A stretch of DNA of 64,000 nucleotides from WTGA01 sp965214055. Its GTDB lineage: Bacteria > Pseudomonadota > Gammaproteobacteria > Arenicellales > Poriferihabitantaceae. The DNA lies in the NCBI GenBank assembly GCA_965214055.1, contig OZ243931.1:1426001-1490000 (forward strand), in the 5' to 3' direction. This document shows positions 37,514 to 45,670 of this stretch, in pieces. Numbering within the stretch: position 1 is the stretch's first letter; every line of letters begins with the position of its first letter. The notes beneath the pieces are model-generated. The model was given only the letters and a program-made list of their open reading frames with translations, searched no databases and was not told the origin of the DNA. The position numbers were made by a program, and so were the translations under genes.

Positions 37514-38530
37514 TCATGAGAAATGAGGCAGGATGTCTTCGCCAAAATGTTGAATGGAATCCAGCGTTTCATTTTGGCCGGCACCAAAATTGATGTTCAG
37601 GATAAACCGGTCTACCCCTGCTTCAGCGTAGAGGCTGAGCTTGTCAATCATTTCCGCGGGCGGGCAGATGATCAGGTTTTCAGCCGTCTCCCGGATCGTC
37701 ATTTTTCTGGGCATGGCTTTGATCATGCCGCTTTCCACGATTCCATCTCCGGTAAATACATTGTCGAACATGCCATAGTAATGATGGGCAAGTCTGATTT
37801 TCTCCTTCTGGTCTGCCGCATCCCGGGCAAGATAGGCAATCCGGGAAAGGCTGAGGCTGAGGTGGTCACCCTGATGATCCAGTTCTTCCCTGCCGCGCCG
37901 GAACGCGTCCACCTGGTGGTGCATATGCTGTTCGTTGGCGGAAAGGGGGGTGGTCTGGATATGGAATCCGCGCCTGGTACAATGGTAAATCGCCTCGGGT
38001 CGGATGACCCCCATCATTAATCGTCGATGCGGCTGGTAGACCGGTCTGGGCATGATGGTGAGGGGATCGAACTGGTAGTATTTGCCATCCCACGATACCT
38101 CTTCCTCGGTCAATAGCGCCATCAGCAGGTCCAGGGATTCATCGAATTTCTCACGACTGATATCCAGCGGTACCCCGAGACGGTCCATCTCAAAGCCAAA
38201 AGCTCCCCGGCCAACGCCGAAGAGCATCCGACCCTCGGTGAAAATATCCGTGGCGACCAGTTCGCCGGCAAAGGTTCGCATATCATGGATGGGCAACACC
38301 AGCACAGAAGTCATTATTTTCAGGTTTCGCGTTTTGCTGGCGATAAGCAGGGCAAATTGCAGTGGGGCGGGCATCATCAGGATATTGATAAGATGATGTT
38401 CGGTGAGCGATACCGCGTCGAAGCCAAGCCTGTCGGCCAATACCGCCTGCTCCAGCATGTCATGGTAAATACGGTCTCCGCCATATTGCTTGTCCGGGTA
38501 AAAAGCGGAAAGTTGAATACTGAACAGCAC
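37514..38530 (-). CDS. Luciferase-like (LLM class) F420/FMN-dependent oxidoreductase
   Basis: This 338-residue TIM-barrel flavoprotein matches the bacterial-luciferase-like family: LADRLGFDAVSLTEHHL, an ELVATDIFTEGRMLFGVGRG block, the 2'-turn YQFDPLTIMPRPVYQPH and a C-terminal FILNINFGAGQ barrel strand. The probable start is GTG 38530, with AAAGGA about 8 nt upstream. Family members are monooxygenases or dehydrogenases on aldehydes, sulfonates or alkanes, usually needing a flavin reductase that is not seen nearby. It likely forms a two-gene unit with the downstream hydrolase. Confidence 0.88.
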   Translation of the reverse strand: MLFSIQLSAFYPDKQYGGDRIYHDMLEQAVLADRLGFDAVSLTEHHLINILMMPAPLQFALLIASKTRNLKIMTSVLVLPIHDMRTFAGELVATDIFTEGRMLFGVGRGAFGFEMDRLGVPLDISREKFDESLDLLMALLTEEEVSWDGKYYQFDPLTIMPRPVYQPHRRLMMGVIRPEAIYHCTRRGFHIQTTPLSANEQHMHHQVDAFRRGREELDHQGDHLSLSLSRIAYLARDAADQKEKIRLAHHYYGMFDNVFTGDGIVESGMIKAMPRKMTIRETAENLIICPPAEMIDKLSLYAEAGVDRFILNINFGAGQNETLDSIQHFGEDILPHFS

Positions 38531-38676
38531 GGGGTTGGTCCTTTTGCAATGGGTTTTCCGGATTGTGCAATACCCGGTGTTTTTAGACAATGGTGGATAA
38601 CGGGGCGTGGACACCGGCGGAACCACAAAACCCGGTCCGGCAAAAGACTATACTATGACCAAACCGTATCTGTTTT

Positions 38677-39210
38677 ATGTCCACCGTCCTCACACATATC
38701 GTTGTCCCATTGGCTGCCGGCGCAGGATTGGGTCACCGGATCATCCCGGCAAGATTATTGCTGTTGGGCTGTTTGTTTGCGGTGCTCCCGGATCTGGACG
38801 TGATCGGTTTTTACCTGGGTATTTCCTATTATTCCCCCTTTGGGCACCGGGGGTTTACGCATTCGGTCACGTTTGCCGTGTTGGCCGGCATTCTCGCTGC
38901 AACGGCCCACCGGTGGATGGGAGCCCGAAAATTGAATACGGTCCTGTTTCTTTCCTTTTCCATGGTTTCACATGGTGTGCTCGATGCCCTGACCAATGGG
39001 GGGTTGGGGGTCGGGTTTGCCTGGCCATTCACCAATGAACGGTACTTCCTGCCCTGGCGGGAGCTGCCCGTGCCATCCATGGGCATCCGATACCTGTTGG
39101 GTAGCTGGAATATATACGTGCTGAAAATGGAAATTTACCGGGTCTGGGTCCCCATGACCCTGATTTTTGTCGGGTTGCGGGTCCTGCGTTACGGGTATTT
39201 CAAACGGTAG
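38677..39210 (+). CDS. YdjM-like membrane-bound metal-dependent hydrolase
   Basis: This 177-residue protein belongs to the DUF457/YdjM family. Signatures are THIVVPLAAGAG at the start, AVLPDLD, the GHRGFTHS motif (about 56-63) and SHGVLDALTNGG (about 98-109), whose Asp and His residues are the proposed metal ligands. Four or so hydrophobic helices are visible. Some family members are induced by DNA damage in E. coli, but I see no LexA box here. TATACT at 38649-38654 may be its -10. It is convergent with pyk. Confidence 0.85.
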   Translation: MSTVLTHIVVPLAAGAGLGHRIIPARLLLLGCLFAVLPDLDVIGFYLGISYYSPFGHRGFTHSVTFAVLAGILAATAHRWMGARKLNTVLFLSFSMVSHGVLDALTNGGLGVGFAWPFTNERYFLPWRELPVPSMGIRYLLGSWNIYVLKMEIYRVWVPMTLIFVGLRVLRYGYFKR

Positions 39211-39235
39211 CGCCCAGGGGCGGCCAGCCAATTCA

Positions 39236-40666
39236 TTATTTTACGGTCAAAACCCGGATCAAATCCGTGCTGCCTGCCTGCTTGGAACTGCCTGCCGTGA
39301 GAATCAGTAGGTCATTGTCCTTCAGGTAACCGAGTTCCTTGGCCCGTGAGGTTGCAAAGCTGATCTTGTCGTCATCTCCGCCATCTCCTTCGTACAATAT
39401 GGGCAAAACGCCCCAGTTCATTGCCAGCCGGGTGACCACGGGTCTGGACGAGGTAATGGCGAGGATGGGGCAATCAGGACGGTATTTGGAGATCAGTCGG
39501 GAGGTAAAGCCGGTTTCGGTCAATGCGATGATTGCTGCGGCATTCAAGTGGTTTGCCATGGTAATGGATGCCTGGGCGACCGCTTCCGTTACTTCGTTTG
39601 AAGGGTGGGGTTCAATCCGTTGCAGGTAGCCATAGCGCCGCAACCCTGCTTCCGCTTCCCGTGCCAGCTGGACCATGGTCCGGACGGCTTCAACGGGTCT
39701 TTGCCCGGCGGCGGTTTCTCCGGACAGCATCACCGCCGATGTTCCGTCGAAAATGGCATTGGCAACATCGCTTATTTCGGCCCGGGTAGGCCTGGGACTT
39801 CGTTCCATGGAATTCAGCATCTGGGTGGCGGTAATCACCGGTTTGCCCTGGGAGACGGTGGCGTGAATAATCTGTTTCTGGATGGTGGGGCCTTCTCCGA
39901 GTTCCAGTTCAACACCGAGGTCGCCCCGGGCAACCATAATGCCGTCCGCTGCTGCAATGATGCTGTTGAGATTGTCAACGCCTTCCCGATTCTCGATTTT
40001 CGCGATGATCGGGATATCGGTCCCCCGTTTCAAAAGCGCATTGCGAAATTCCACGACTTCGTGTGCATTGCGGACAAATGAAGCCGCGACATACTGGACA
40101 TCATGGTTCGCGGCAAAATCGATTTCCCGGATGTCATCGGAGGGCATATGATTGAATGCTGTTTTGTTATCGGGGAGGTTCACGCCCTTGTTGTTCCTGA
40201 GGATACCGCCACAGTCGACACGGCACCGGATTTCGCTGTCGATGACTTTTGTCACGACGAGTTCGATCTGGCCATCATCCAGTAAAACGCGATCATCCGG
40301 CCTGGAATGGCGATACAGCTGTCCATACGAAATCGAAACCCCTTTCTCGTTGCCGGTGCGCCCATCGTTGTACAGGGTAAACTGCTGGTGATGTTCGAGC
40401 AGAGCCCGGCCGGTTTCGAGATTCCCCGTCCGGATTTCCCGGCCCCGGGTGTCGATCATGACGGCAATGGGACTGTCGACCATTTTTGCAGCCTGACGAA
40501 TTCGTGTCAGGGTGGCGGAATGGGACTGCGCGTCTCCATGGGACATGTTCAGACGGGCTACATTCATGCCGGCCTGGATCATTTTACAGAGGGTTTGGAT
40601 GTCGTCACAGACAGGGCCGATGGTGGCGATCACCTTGGTTTTTCGCAATTTGGGGGTCGGATTCAA
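39236..40666 (-). CDS. pyk: Pyruvate kinase
   Basis: This 476-residue glycolytic enzyme makes pyruvate and ATP from phosphoenolpyruvate. Conserved segments are KVIATIGPVCDD, NMSHGD, VMIDTRGREIRTG, the active-site IPIIAKIENREGVDN, IMVARGDLGVE, and the TATQMLNSME motif. The C-terminal allosteric domain is present. The start is TTG 40666, with GGAG 7 nt upstream, which yields MNPTPKLRKTKV in family register. TATAAT on this strand (40704-40699) in a palindrome is the likely -10. The gene is convergent with the YdjM-like gene. Confidence 0.97.
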   Translation of the reverse strand: MNPTPKLRKTKVIATIGPVCDDIQTLCKMIQAGMNVARLNMSHGDAQSHSATLTRIRQAAKMVDSPIAVMIDTRGREIRTGNLETGRALLEHHQQFTLYNDGRTGNEKGVSISYGQLYRHSRPDDRVLLDDGQIELVVTKVIDSEIRCRVDCGGILRNNKGVNLPDNKTAFNHMPSDDIREIDFAANHDVQYVAASFVRNAHEVVEFRNALLKRGTDIPIIAKIENREGVDNLNSIIAAADGIMVARGDLGVELELGEGPTIQKQIIHATVSQGKPVITATQMLNSMERSPRPTRAEISDVANAIFDGTSAVMLSGETAAGQRPVEAVRTMVQLAREAEAGLRRYGYLQRIEPHPSNEVTEAVAQASITMANHLNAAAIIALTETGFTSRLISKYRPDCPILAITSSRPVVTRLAMNWGVLPILYEGDGGDDDKISFATSRAKELGYLKDNDLLILTAGSSKQAGSTDLIRVLTVK

Positions 40667-40966
40667 CTGGATTCTCCGGGTAAATGGGCGCGGGCAGGAT
40701 TATAATCCTGTTTTTAATACCGGACCCTGGAAGGCAGTGCTCCGGATTGGCTGGGTTTCGTCGTATCGATGAACTCTACGGAGAATTGTACCAAATTATG
40801 TTGTTGCAGATGGGTTTCCGGCCCGATTCCGCCGGAATTCGGGTATCGCAACCCCGTGGTCGTGGAGGATGCCGGGCAACGGGTACGCGGATCATGGCTA
40901 CGCCGGGAGAACCAGGAGGCACAGGAAATAAAATTTTTTCCGGACAGTCGGGAGGCGCAGTGATGC
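40667..40966. other. Intergenic region between pyk and the phosphoesterase gene
   Basis: This 300-nt gap separates divergent genes. It contains the 14-bp palindrome at 40696-40709 (next entry). A 64-codon frame at 40769-40963 ends 3 nt before the next gene (see findings). No other signal. Confidence 0.4.
40696..40709. promoter_or_regulatory. Perfect palindrome with TATAAT on both strands
   Basis: AGGATTATAATCCT is a perfect 14-bp palindrome whose centre gives a -10 consensus on each strand. It lies 30 nt from the pyk start and about 260 nt from the phosphoesterase start. It may be a shared bidirectional -10 or an operator. Neither strand has a good -35 at 16-18 nt. Confidence 0.4.
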
Positions 40967-42025
40967 ATGGCGGATAAAACTTCTTTTCGACGCTGGTTTC
41001 CCCTGATGTTTGGTTTGGCCTGTTATTTCGTCTTTGCCTACCCGCCATATCGGTTGGGCAACTGGTACGGCGGACCGGTGGCAATCCATGGATATCAGTC
41101 TGTGATCATCTGGCTGGTCGGGATGCTGGCCATGCGTTACTCGTTCAGTGGACCCAACATGAAAGTGCGCTATGTCGTAGTGCACTGGATGGGGATCAGT
41201 TTTATCTTTGCCACGCTGGTGCTGCTGGCGGAGCCGTTCCGTCTGCTGTGGCCGGGAAATGACAGGCTGTTCGCCCAGATCATTGCTTTCACCGGGGGAA
41301 CACTCAGTCTTGGGGCCATTGGGTTCTCCCATCACCTGTCCATCAGGCATTTCGATATCCACAGCAGGAAAGTCAGTCGAAACTATCGAATCGGGCAGAT
41401 CAGCGACGTTCATATCGGTTCCAGGCAGAGCGGATACCTGCAAAGGATTGTAAACAAGCTGAATGCCCTGGCACTGGATTATGTCGTGATTACCGGGGAC
41501 CTGATTGATTCCAGTGCAGTGGACTATGCCGCGCTGGAGCCGTTGAGGTCGCTGTCTGCAAAAACTTTCTTCACCATTGGGAACCACGAGCGCTATGCTG
41601 ACCTGGAAAAAATACTCGATATTGCGGATCGCCTGGGGATGGTCACCCTGAGGCAGGATTCGGTAAGCGAGGAGGAATTGCATTTTATCGGCATTGATGA
41701 TTCCGATGACCCCGACCAGGTTGCGACACATCTTCCCGGGATAACCCGGGATGCATCCAAATTTACGATTCTGCTGTATCACCGGCCCGTGGGGTGGGAA
41801 GCCGCGATCCGGCACGGGGTGGACCTGAAGTTGTCGGGACACACGCACAATGGACAGATATTTCCGTTCAACTATGTCGTAAAGCAGCAATTCAAACGCA
41901 TTTGCGGCATGTACCGGCAGGGGAACTCCCGGCTTTATGTGTCTTCCGGCACGGGGACCTGGGGGCCGCTTATGCGGCTTGGGTCGACAAACGAAATTTC
42001 TGTGTTTGAAATCAAGCCCGGATGA
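40967..42025 (+). CDS. Membrane-anchored metallophosphoesterase
   Basis: This 352-residue protein starts with four hydrophobic helices (up to about 125), followed by a calcineurin-like phosphoesterase domain: QISDVHIG, ITGDLID, TIGNHERY, YHRP and SGHTHNGQ, the complete set of two-metal ligands. This resembles the YaeI/YkuE family, which act on phosphodiesters such as UDP-activated or lipid substrates. The target here is unknown, but membrane anchoring suggests a lipid or envelope substrate. The start is ATG 40967, four bases after a short upstream frame. Confidence 0.9.
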   Translation: MADKTSFRRWFPLMFGLACYFVFAYPPYRLGNWYGGPVAIHGYQSVIIWLVGMLAMRYSFSGPNMKVRYVVVHWMGISFIFATLVLLAEPFRLLWPGNDRLFAQIIAFTGGTLSLGAIGFSHHLSIRHFDIHSRKVSRNYRIGQISDVHIGSRQSGYLQRIVNKLNALALDYVVITGDLIDSSAVDYAALEPLRSLSAKTFFTIGNHERYADLEKILDIADRLGMVTLRQDSVSEEELHFIGIDDSDDPDQVATHLPGITRDASKFTILLYHRPVGWEAAIRHGVDLKLSGHTHNGQIFPFNYVVKQQFKRICGMYRQGNSRLYVSSGTGTWGPLMRLGSTNEISVFEIKPG

Positions 42026-42030
42026 ATTCG

Positions 42031-42345
42031 CTAAAGGCGGACAGGGTCCCGGTCCGTGCAAATATCCTGTATCCGGTTTCCTGCCAGGGCGATTGAACCG
42101 GTGTGCCGGTCGGCATTATTCAGGGAATAGTCAAAGTGAAAGTGAAAAACCACTGCCAGCTGGACCCAGTTGAAATGGCATCCCCGAAAGGCCACGGTCC
42201 CATCCAGAAACTGCAAATCATGTTGTTTGCAGTGGCGCTGGGCAACCCTGTTCGCCAGCTCCCTTTGTTGCTGAATTTTCAGAATCAGCAGCAAAAAACC
42301 TGAAACGGTTGCGATCCCGAAAAACTGAAACGGCGTGACCGGCAT
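42031..42345 (-). CDS. DUF3301 domain protein
   Basis: This 104-residue protein has an N-terminal hydrophobic segment (about 4-22) and then a soluble part with RELANRVAQRHCKQHDLQFLDGTVAF, the HFHFDYS segment and a GNRIQDI end. This pattern is the DUF3301 family, small single-pass proteins of Gammaproteobacteria with no known function. The start at 42345 gives the hydrophobic segment near the N-terminus. It is convergent with the phosphoesterase (5 nt between stops) and divergent from the 42444 gene. Confidence 0.65.
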   Translation of the reverse strand: MPVTPFQFFGIATVSGFLLLILKIQQQRELANRVAQRHCKQHDLQFLDGTVAFRGCHFNWVQLAVVFHFHFDYSLNNADRHTGSIALAGNRIQDICTDRDPVRL

Positions 42346-42384
42346 TTTGTTTCTATCCGCATTGATGCCATCGAAGTGGAAAAT

Positions 42385-42404
42385 TGTTATATTATCATTA
42401 TAAT
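42385..42404 (+). promoter_or_regulatory. AT-rich promoter region with extended -10
   Basis: TGTTATATT (42385-42393, TG-n-TATATT) is followed at once by ATTATAAT (42397-42404), which contains TATAAT on both strands. This AT-rich island lies between two divergent genes (42345 minus, 42444 plus) and probably serves one or both. Confidence 0.4.
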
Positions 42405-42443
42405 AAGCGTAAGTTATCATTTAAGTATAGAGGGCGTTGATAT

Positions 42444-43031
42444 TTGAGAAACAGGTTTGCCCATTTTCTGGTCGGTTTCTGTCTGCTGCCATTTTCTTTT
42501 GCAGTCGCACAGAGTGCCAATGCGTCTGGTGAATTCGATGTGTCGGAGGAATTCAAGGTCTGCTTTGGGTTTAGCTGCAAGAGCAGCCAGTGGGTCCGGC
42601 TGAGTGAGGGAGAATGGCAGGAGATAAAAAACCTGTTTAGCCAGGTCCCGGATGCCCGTACGGAGCGAAGGCGCATAAAGGAGGCGGTGGCCAGGATGGA
42701 GGCCCTGGTGGCCCAGTATTCCCCTACGAACCAGGACATTGGCAGAAACTGGTTGTTTTCCAACTACAGGGCGGCACCCAGGGGAGGGCAGATGGATTGC
42801 ATTGATGAGTCCCTGAATACCACAACTTACCTGAAACTCATGGAAAATGTAGGGATGCTCAGATATCACCAGGTGCAGCGCCGAGCCTACCGAACCAATT
42901 TCTTCTCCCAACACTGGGCCGCTGAAATTCTGGATATCGCGACGGGCCAGAACTATGTGGTGGATTCGTGGTTTCGGGACAACGGTGAACTGCCGTATCT
43001 GGTAAGAGGCGAATCGTGGTACAACTTTTGA
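42444..43031 (+). CDS. Secreted protein with a transglutaminase-like Cys-His-Asp arrangement
   Basis: This 195-residue product begins with TTG (a GAGGGC lies about 12 nt before). Residues 1-22 form a signal peptide. In the mature part, C119 in GGQMDCIDESLNTTTYL, H157 in SQHWAAEI and D174 in YVVDSWF occur in the order and context of a transglutaminase/papain-like fold (Cys at a helix start, His and Asp on following strands). Catalysis is inferred only from this layout. I do not know the substrate. Two further Cys (40, 45) may form a disulfide. It stands alone, next to a divergent DUF3301 gene. Confidence 0.65.
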   Translation: MRNRFAHFLVGFCLLPFSFAVAQSANASGEFDVSEEFKVCFGFSCKSSQWVRLSEGEWQEIKNLFSQVPDARTERRRIKEAVARMEALVAQYSPTNQDIGRNWLFSNYRAAPRGGQMDCIDESLNTTTYLKLMENVGMLRYHQVQRRAYRTNFFSQHWAAEILDIATGQNYVVDSWFRDNGELPYLVRGESWYNF

Positions 43032-43154
43032 GCCCATACCGGGCAAGCAGGTCGGTATCCATGATGTTCAACCCCGAAAACAGCGGGTTTTGTGCATGTC
43101 GTGTCAATGTCCATCGATACCCTGTTGTTTCCGGTCCTGCCCGGGGATAGCGTT

Positions 43155-43466
43155 GTGAAAGTACACGCCGATATTTGTGTGATTCCCATGGGCGTTGGGG
43201 TGTCGGTGTCTGAATATGTGGTAGCGTGCCAGGAAATTCTGATCCGAGCCGGACTGAAGACCCACCTGCATGCGTACGGGACCAATGTAGAAGGGCAGTG
43301 GGAGGATGTGATGGCCGCATTGAAGCAGTGCCATGAACGGGTTCATGAACTCGGAGCACCCCGGGTCACCACGACAGTAAAGCTTGGAACCCGGACGGAC
43401 CGGGAACAGTCGCTGCAGGACAAGGTAGACAGCGTTACCTCAAAAATGCAGGCCGGGAGCGGATAA
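43155..43466 (+). CDS. MTH1187-family thiamine-binding protein
   Basis: This 103-residue ferredoxin-like-fold protein matches the family: VKVHADICVIPMGVGVSVSEYVV, HLHAYGTNVEGQWEDV, and APRVTTTVKLGTRTDREQSL. Relatives bind thiamine or HMP and may take part in its transport or salvage. A GTG start at 43155, with GGGGAT about 8 nt upstream, puts the first strand at residue 2 as in the family. An in-frame upstream ATG would add unrelated residues. No thi gene is adjacent. Confidence 0.85.
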   Translation: MKVHADICVIPMGVGVSVSEYVVACQEILIRAGLKTHLHAYGTNVEGQWEDVMAALKQCHERVHELGAPRVTTTVKLGTRTDREQSLQDKVDSVTSKMQAGSG

Positions 43467-43928
43467 ACCAGTGTTCCGGGTCAGGCAATACGGCAGTGAA
43501 TGTCGTGGTGGTGGTCTTTCTTCCAACGGGTTGCATGGACCGGATGGCCATTAGATTGAACCGTCATTGAACCGGGTTGACCTGGAAAGGGATTGGCCTG
43601 GCGAACACAAGTAATCCGGATGCTGTGTTGTACAAAGACGATCTTGACCAGGGAATGGGCCGACCCCTGGATGTTGTAGCCGCTGTGTGGCAAACGGCTG
43701 TGAACCCCCCGCCGGCACAGGGGGGTGGGTGGACGGCCAGCCGCCATCCCACCCTTTTCTTCATTGGGGAACCGGATATCTTCCCGGGGAATTCCGGAGG
43801 CGGCCCGGCAGTGTCGAGTGGAGCAGCAGGGAATGTCCGGTTATCCGGACAGGGAAGAACAGGCGACTGGTCTTGAAGGCCCTGTTTCCGTAAGATATCA
43901 AGTTGTACGTTCCCGGGGTCCCAAGCCG
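43467..43928 (+). other. Intergenic region before the ATP-grasp cassette
   Basis: This 462-nt gap has two hypothetical short frames without support (one runs 43577-43876). It holds a promoter candidate at 43873-43901: TTGAAG, a 17-nt spacer, then TATCAA (4/6 and 4/6). A GGGG-rich segment (43708-43728) could form a weak structure. No clear terminator of the preceding gene. Confidence 0.4.
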
Positions 43929-44765
43929 ATGAAAATGACCATCGTAATGGTTGCAGCCTATATTCTCGACTGTATCCTGGTGGGTACCAAGCCCTGCAAG
44001 TACTTCCAGCTGAATTCCCTTTATTTCAACAATGAAAAAGGGGTGTTTTCCAAGATTGATCTTGACAAGTTGATTCCGATAGAATGGCGGCTTGCCCAGC
44101 AGTATGATGATGCAGCATATATCCCCGAGCATTTCCCGGTATTTTTAAAACCGGAGTGGGGGCAAAATGCATCGGGGATTTACCGGGCGGACGACCTCAT
44201 ATCGCTGCAGGAGATCCGGGAACAGGTACATCATTCCCGGGTGCCGTATATCATTCAACAAGGTGCATTGGAGACCAGGGAGTTTGAAATCTTCTCGTTG
44301 CAACACCATGCGAACAGGGAAGAGTATTCCGTATTCAGCGTGACCGAAGTACTCAACGAAAGCGAGGAAAATCCCATCAATGGAATTCACAATCCGGAAA
44401 CCGTGTATCACGACATCACAGAGCAGTTTTCAGCGTCGCAAAAACAGATTTTGTGGAAGAAGGTTTGTCGAATTGGCCGATTTGGAATTTCCCGTTTAAG
44501 CCTCAGGGCAGATTCAACGGAAGACTTGTTGACCGGCAGGTTCCATGTCATTGAATTGAATCTTTTTACGCCCATGCCGATTCATATGCTGGACCCGGGG
44601 TATGCATTCCGGGACTGGCTGGGAATGAGCCTGGGATACATGTTGAAACTGGCCAGATTGACCCGATGCCGGGACAAGACCCTTGAAGAATATCCGATTT
44701 ATACCAAAATGATGTTTTATAACCGGGAAAGCCGCCTGGCAAATTTAATCAGAAAAAACGCATGA
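43929..44765 (+). CDS. ATP-grasp ligase-like protein, first gene of cassette
   Basis: This 278-residue protein shows the ATP-grasp pattern: FLKPEWGQNASGI (K74, first ATP Lys and Gly-rich loop), then YIIQQGALETREFEIFS, and RFHVIELNLFTPMP (E209-x-N211, the Mg-binding E-x-N). ATP-grasp enzymes join a carboxylate to an amine through an acyl-phosphate. I cannot match it to a named ligase family. The first 20 residues are rather hydrophobic. It starts at ATG 43929 and its stop overlaps the next start by four bases (ATGA), so the proteins are made together. Confidence 0.7.
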   Translation: MKMTIVMVAAYILDCILVGTKPCKYFQLNSLYFNNEKGVFSKIDLDKLIPIEWRLAQQYDDAAYIPEHFPVFLKPEWGQNASGIYRADDLISLQEIREQVHHSRVPYIIQQGALETREFEIFSLQHHANREEYSVFSVTEVLNESEENPINGIHNPETVYHDITEQFSASQKQILWKKVCRIGRFGISRLSLRADSTEDLLTGRFHVIELNLFTPMPIHMLDPGYAFRDWLGMSLGYMLKLARLTRCRDKTLEEYPIYTKMMFYNRESRLANLIRKNA

Positions 44766-45670
44766 GAAAACTAAAGGCACTGCTCTATGCCTGGATCAGT
44801 GGGCGCTACATGCACGGGTGCAGCAACTACAATACGCTGGAGGTGAGGAAGAGTTGCCGTTCGAAAGAGCAGGGCCGGGCGGTTTTTGAAAAAAACAATA
44901 TCCCCCATGCTCGAGGGAAGGTTTTTTTCTGGCCCTGGGAAGCGGTTAAATTTGTTCGGGAACACGGTTTCCCCGTTGCCGTCAAACCCAATGTCAGCGG
45001 TTATTCCCGGGGCAGTTATTTCCCCGTCAACAGTTATCCGGAACTCTATCGCGCCCTGTTTTGGGCAAAGGCATGGTGGCCGGTAACGGTCATTGAACAG
45101 TATTTAAAAGGGTCCAACTACCGGGTACTGACCACCGGTGACGGGCTGGTCTCCGTCATTCAGCGCTATCCCCCCTTTGTCATCGGAAATGGTTCCGACA
45201 CGGTCAGTGCCCTCATTGACAGGGAAAACCAGGTCCGAAAGGAGATGAGGCTGCATCCCACTATTTTCCCGATTTCAAAAACCGACAAGGTTGACAGGCA
45301 TCTTGGGAAACAGGGTCTGACCTTGAGTTCCATACCGGCGGATGGTGAGCGGATTGAACTGTTTCATCGTGTTGCCCTGGCCCCGGGAGGGGTGGTTGAA
45401 ACCATCGATCAAAGTCGAATTCCTGAAGAGAACAGGTTGCTTTTTTTTCGTGTCGTCAGCCTGTTCGGTGCGAATGTATTGGGGATTGACGTGATTTTTG
45501 AAAAAGGGATCGAAGTCCCCTACACAGAACAGGAATGCATTTTCATTGAGGTCAATTCCAGACCGTACATCAAGATGCATTACTACCCGAGGTATGGCGA
45601 AATTGAGGATTTCAGCGGTTCTCTTGCCAAGTTGGAAAATCTCGAGATACCGGACCAAGACATATTTTGA
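44762..45670 (+). CDS. ATP-grasp ligase related to the cyanophycin-synthetase ATP-grasp domain
   Basis: This 302-residue protein has FPVAVKPNVSGYSRGSYF (K75), VIEQYLKGSNYRVL, RYPPFVIGNGSDTVSALID, then VALAPGGVVETID and a Mg-binding tail GIDVIF (D243) with FIEVN (E263, N265). These blocks line up with the ATP-grasp half of cyanophycin synthetase and GshF, but the Mur-ligase half of cyanophycin synthetase is missing. A role in adding an amino acid to a carboxylate is therefore likely. It overlaps the preceding gene by 4 nt and is followed with no gap by the transporter. Confidence 0.8.
   Translation: MRKLKALLYAWISGRYMHGCSNYNTLEVRKSCRSKEQGRAVFEKNNIPHARGKVFFWPWEAVKFVREHGFPVAVKPNVSGYSRGSYFPVNSYPELYRALFWAKAWWPVTVIEQYLKGSNYRVLTTGDGLVSVIQRYPPFVIGNGSDTVSALIDRENQVRKEMRLHPTIFPISKTDKVDRHLGKQGLTLSSIPADGERIELFHRVALAPGGVVETIDQSRIPEENRLLFFRVVSLFGANVLGIDVIFEKGIEVPYTEQECIFIEVNSRPYIKMHYYPRYGEIEDFSGSLAKLENLEIPDQDIF

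Noticed and set aside
40898..42061. 387-codon minus-strand frame opposite the phosphoesterase
   Set aside because: Shadow of a gene with intact GD, GNH and GHxH motifs; its own translation has no recognisable domain.
43577..43876. 99-codon frame before the ATP-grasp cassette
   Set aside because: Unusual composition rich in Gly and Pro, no ribosome site, no family match.
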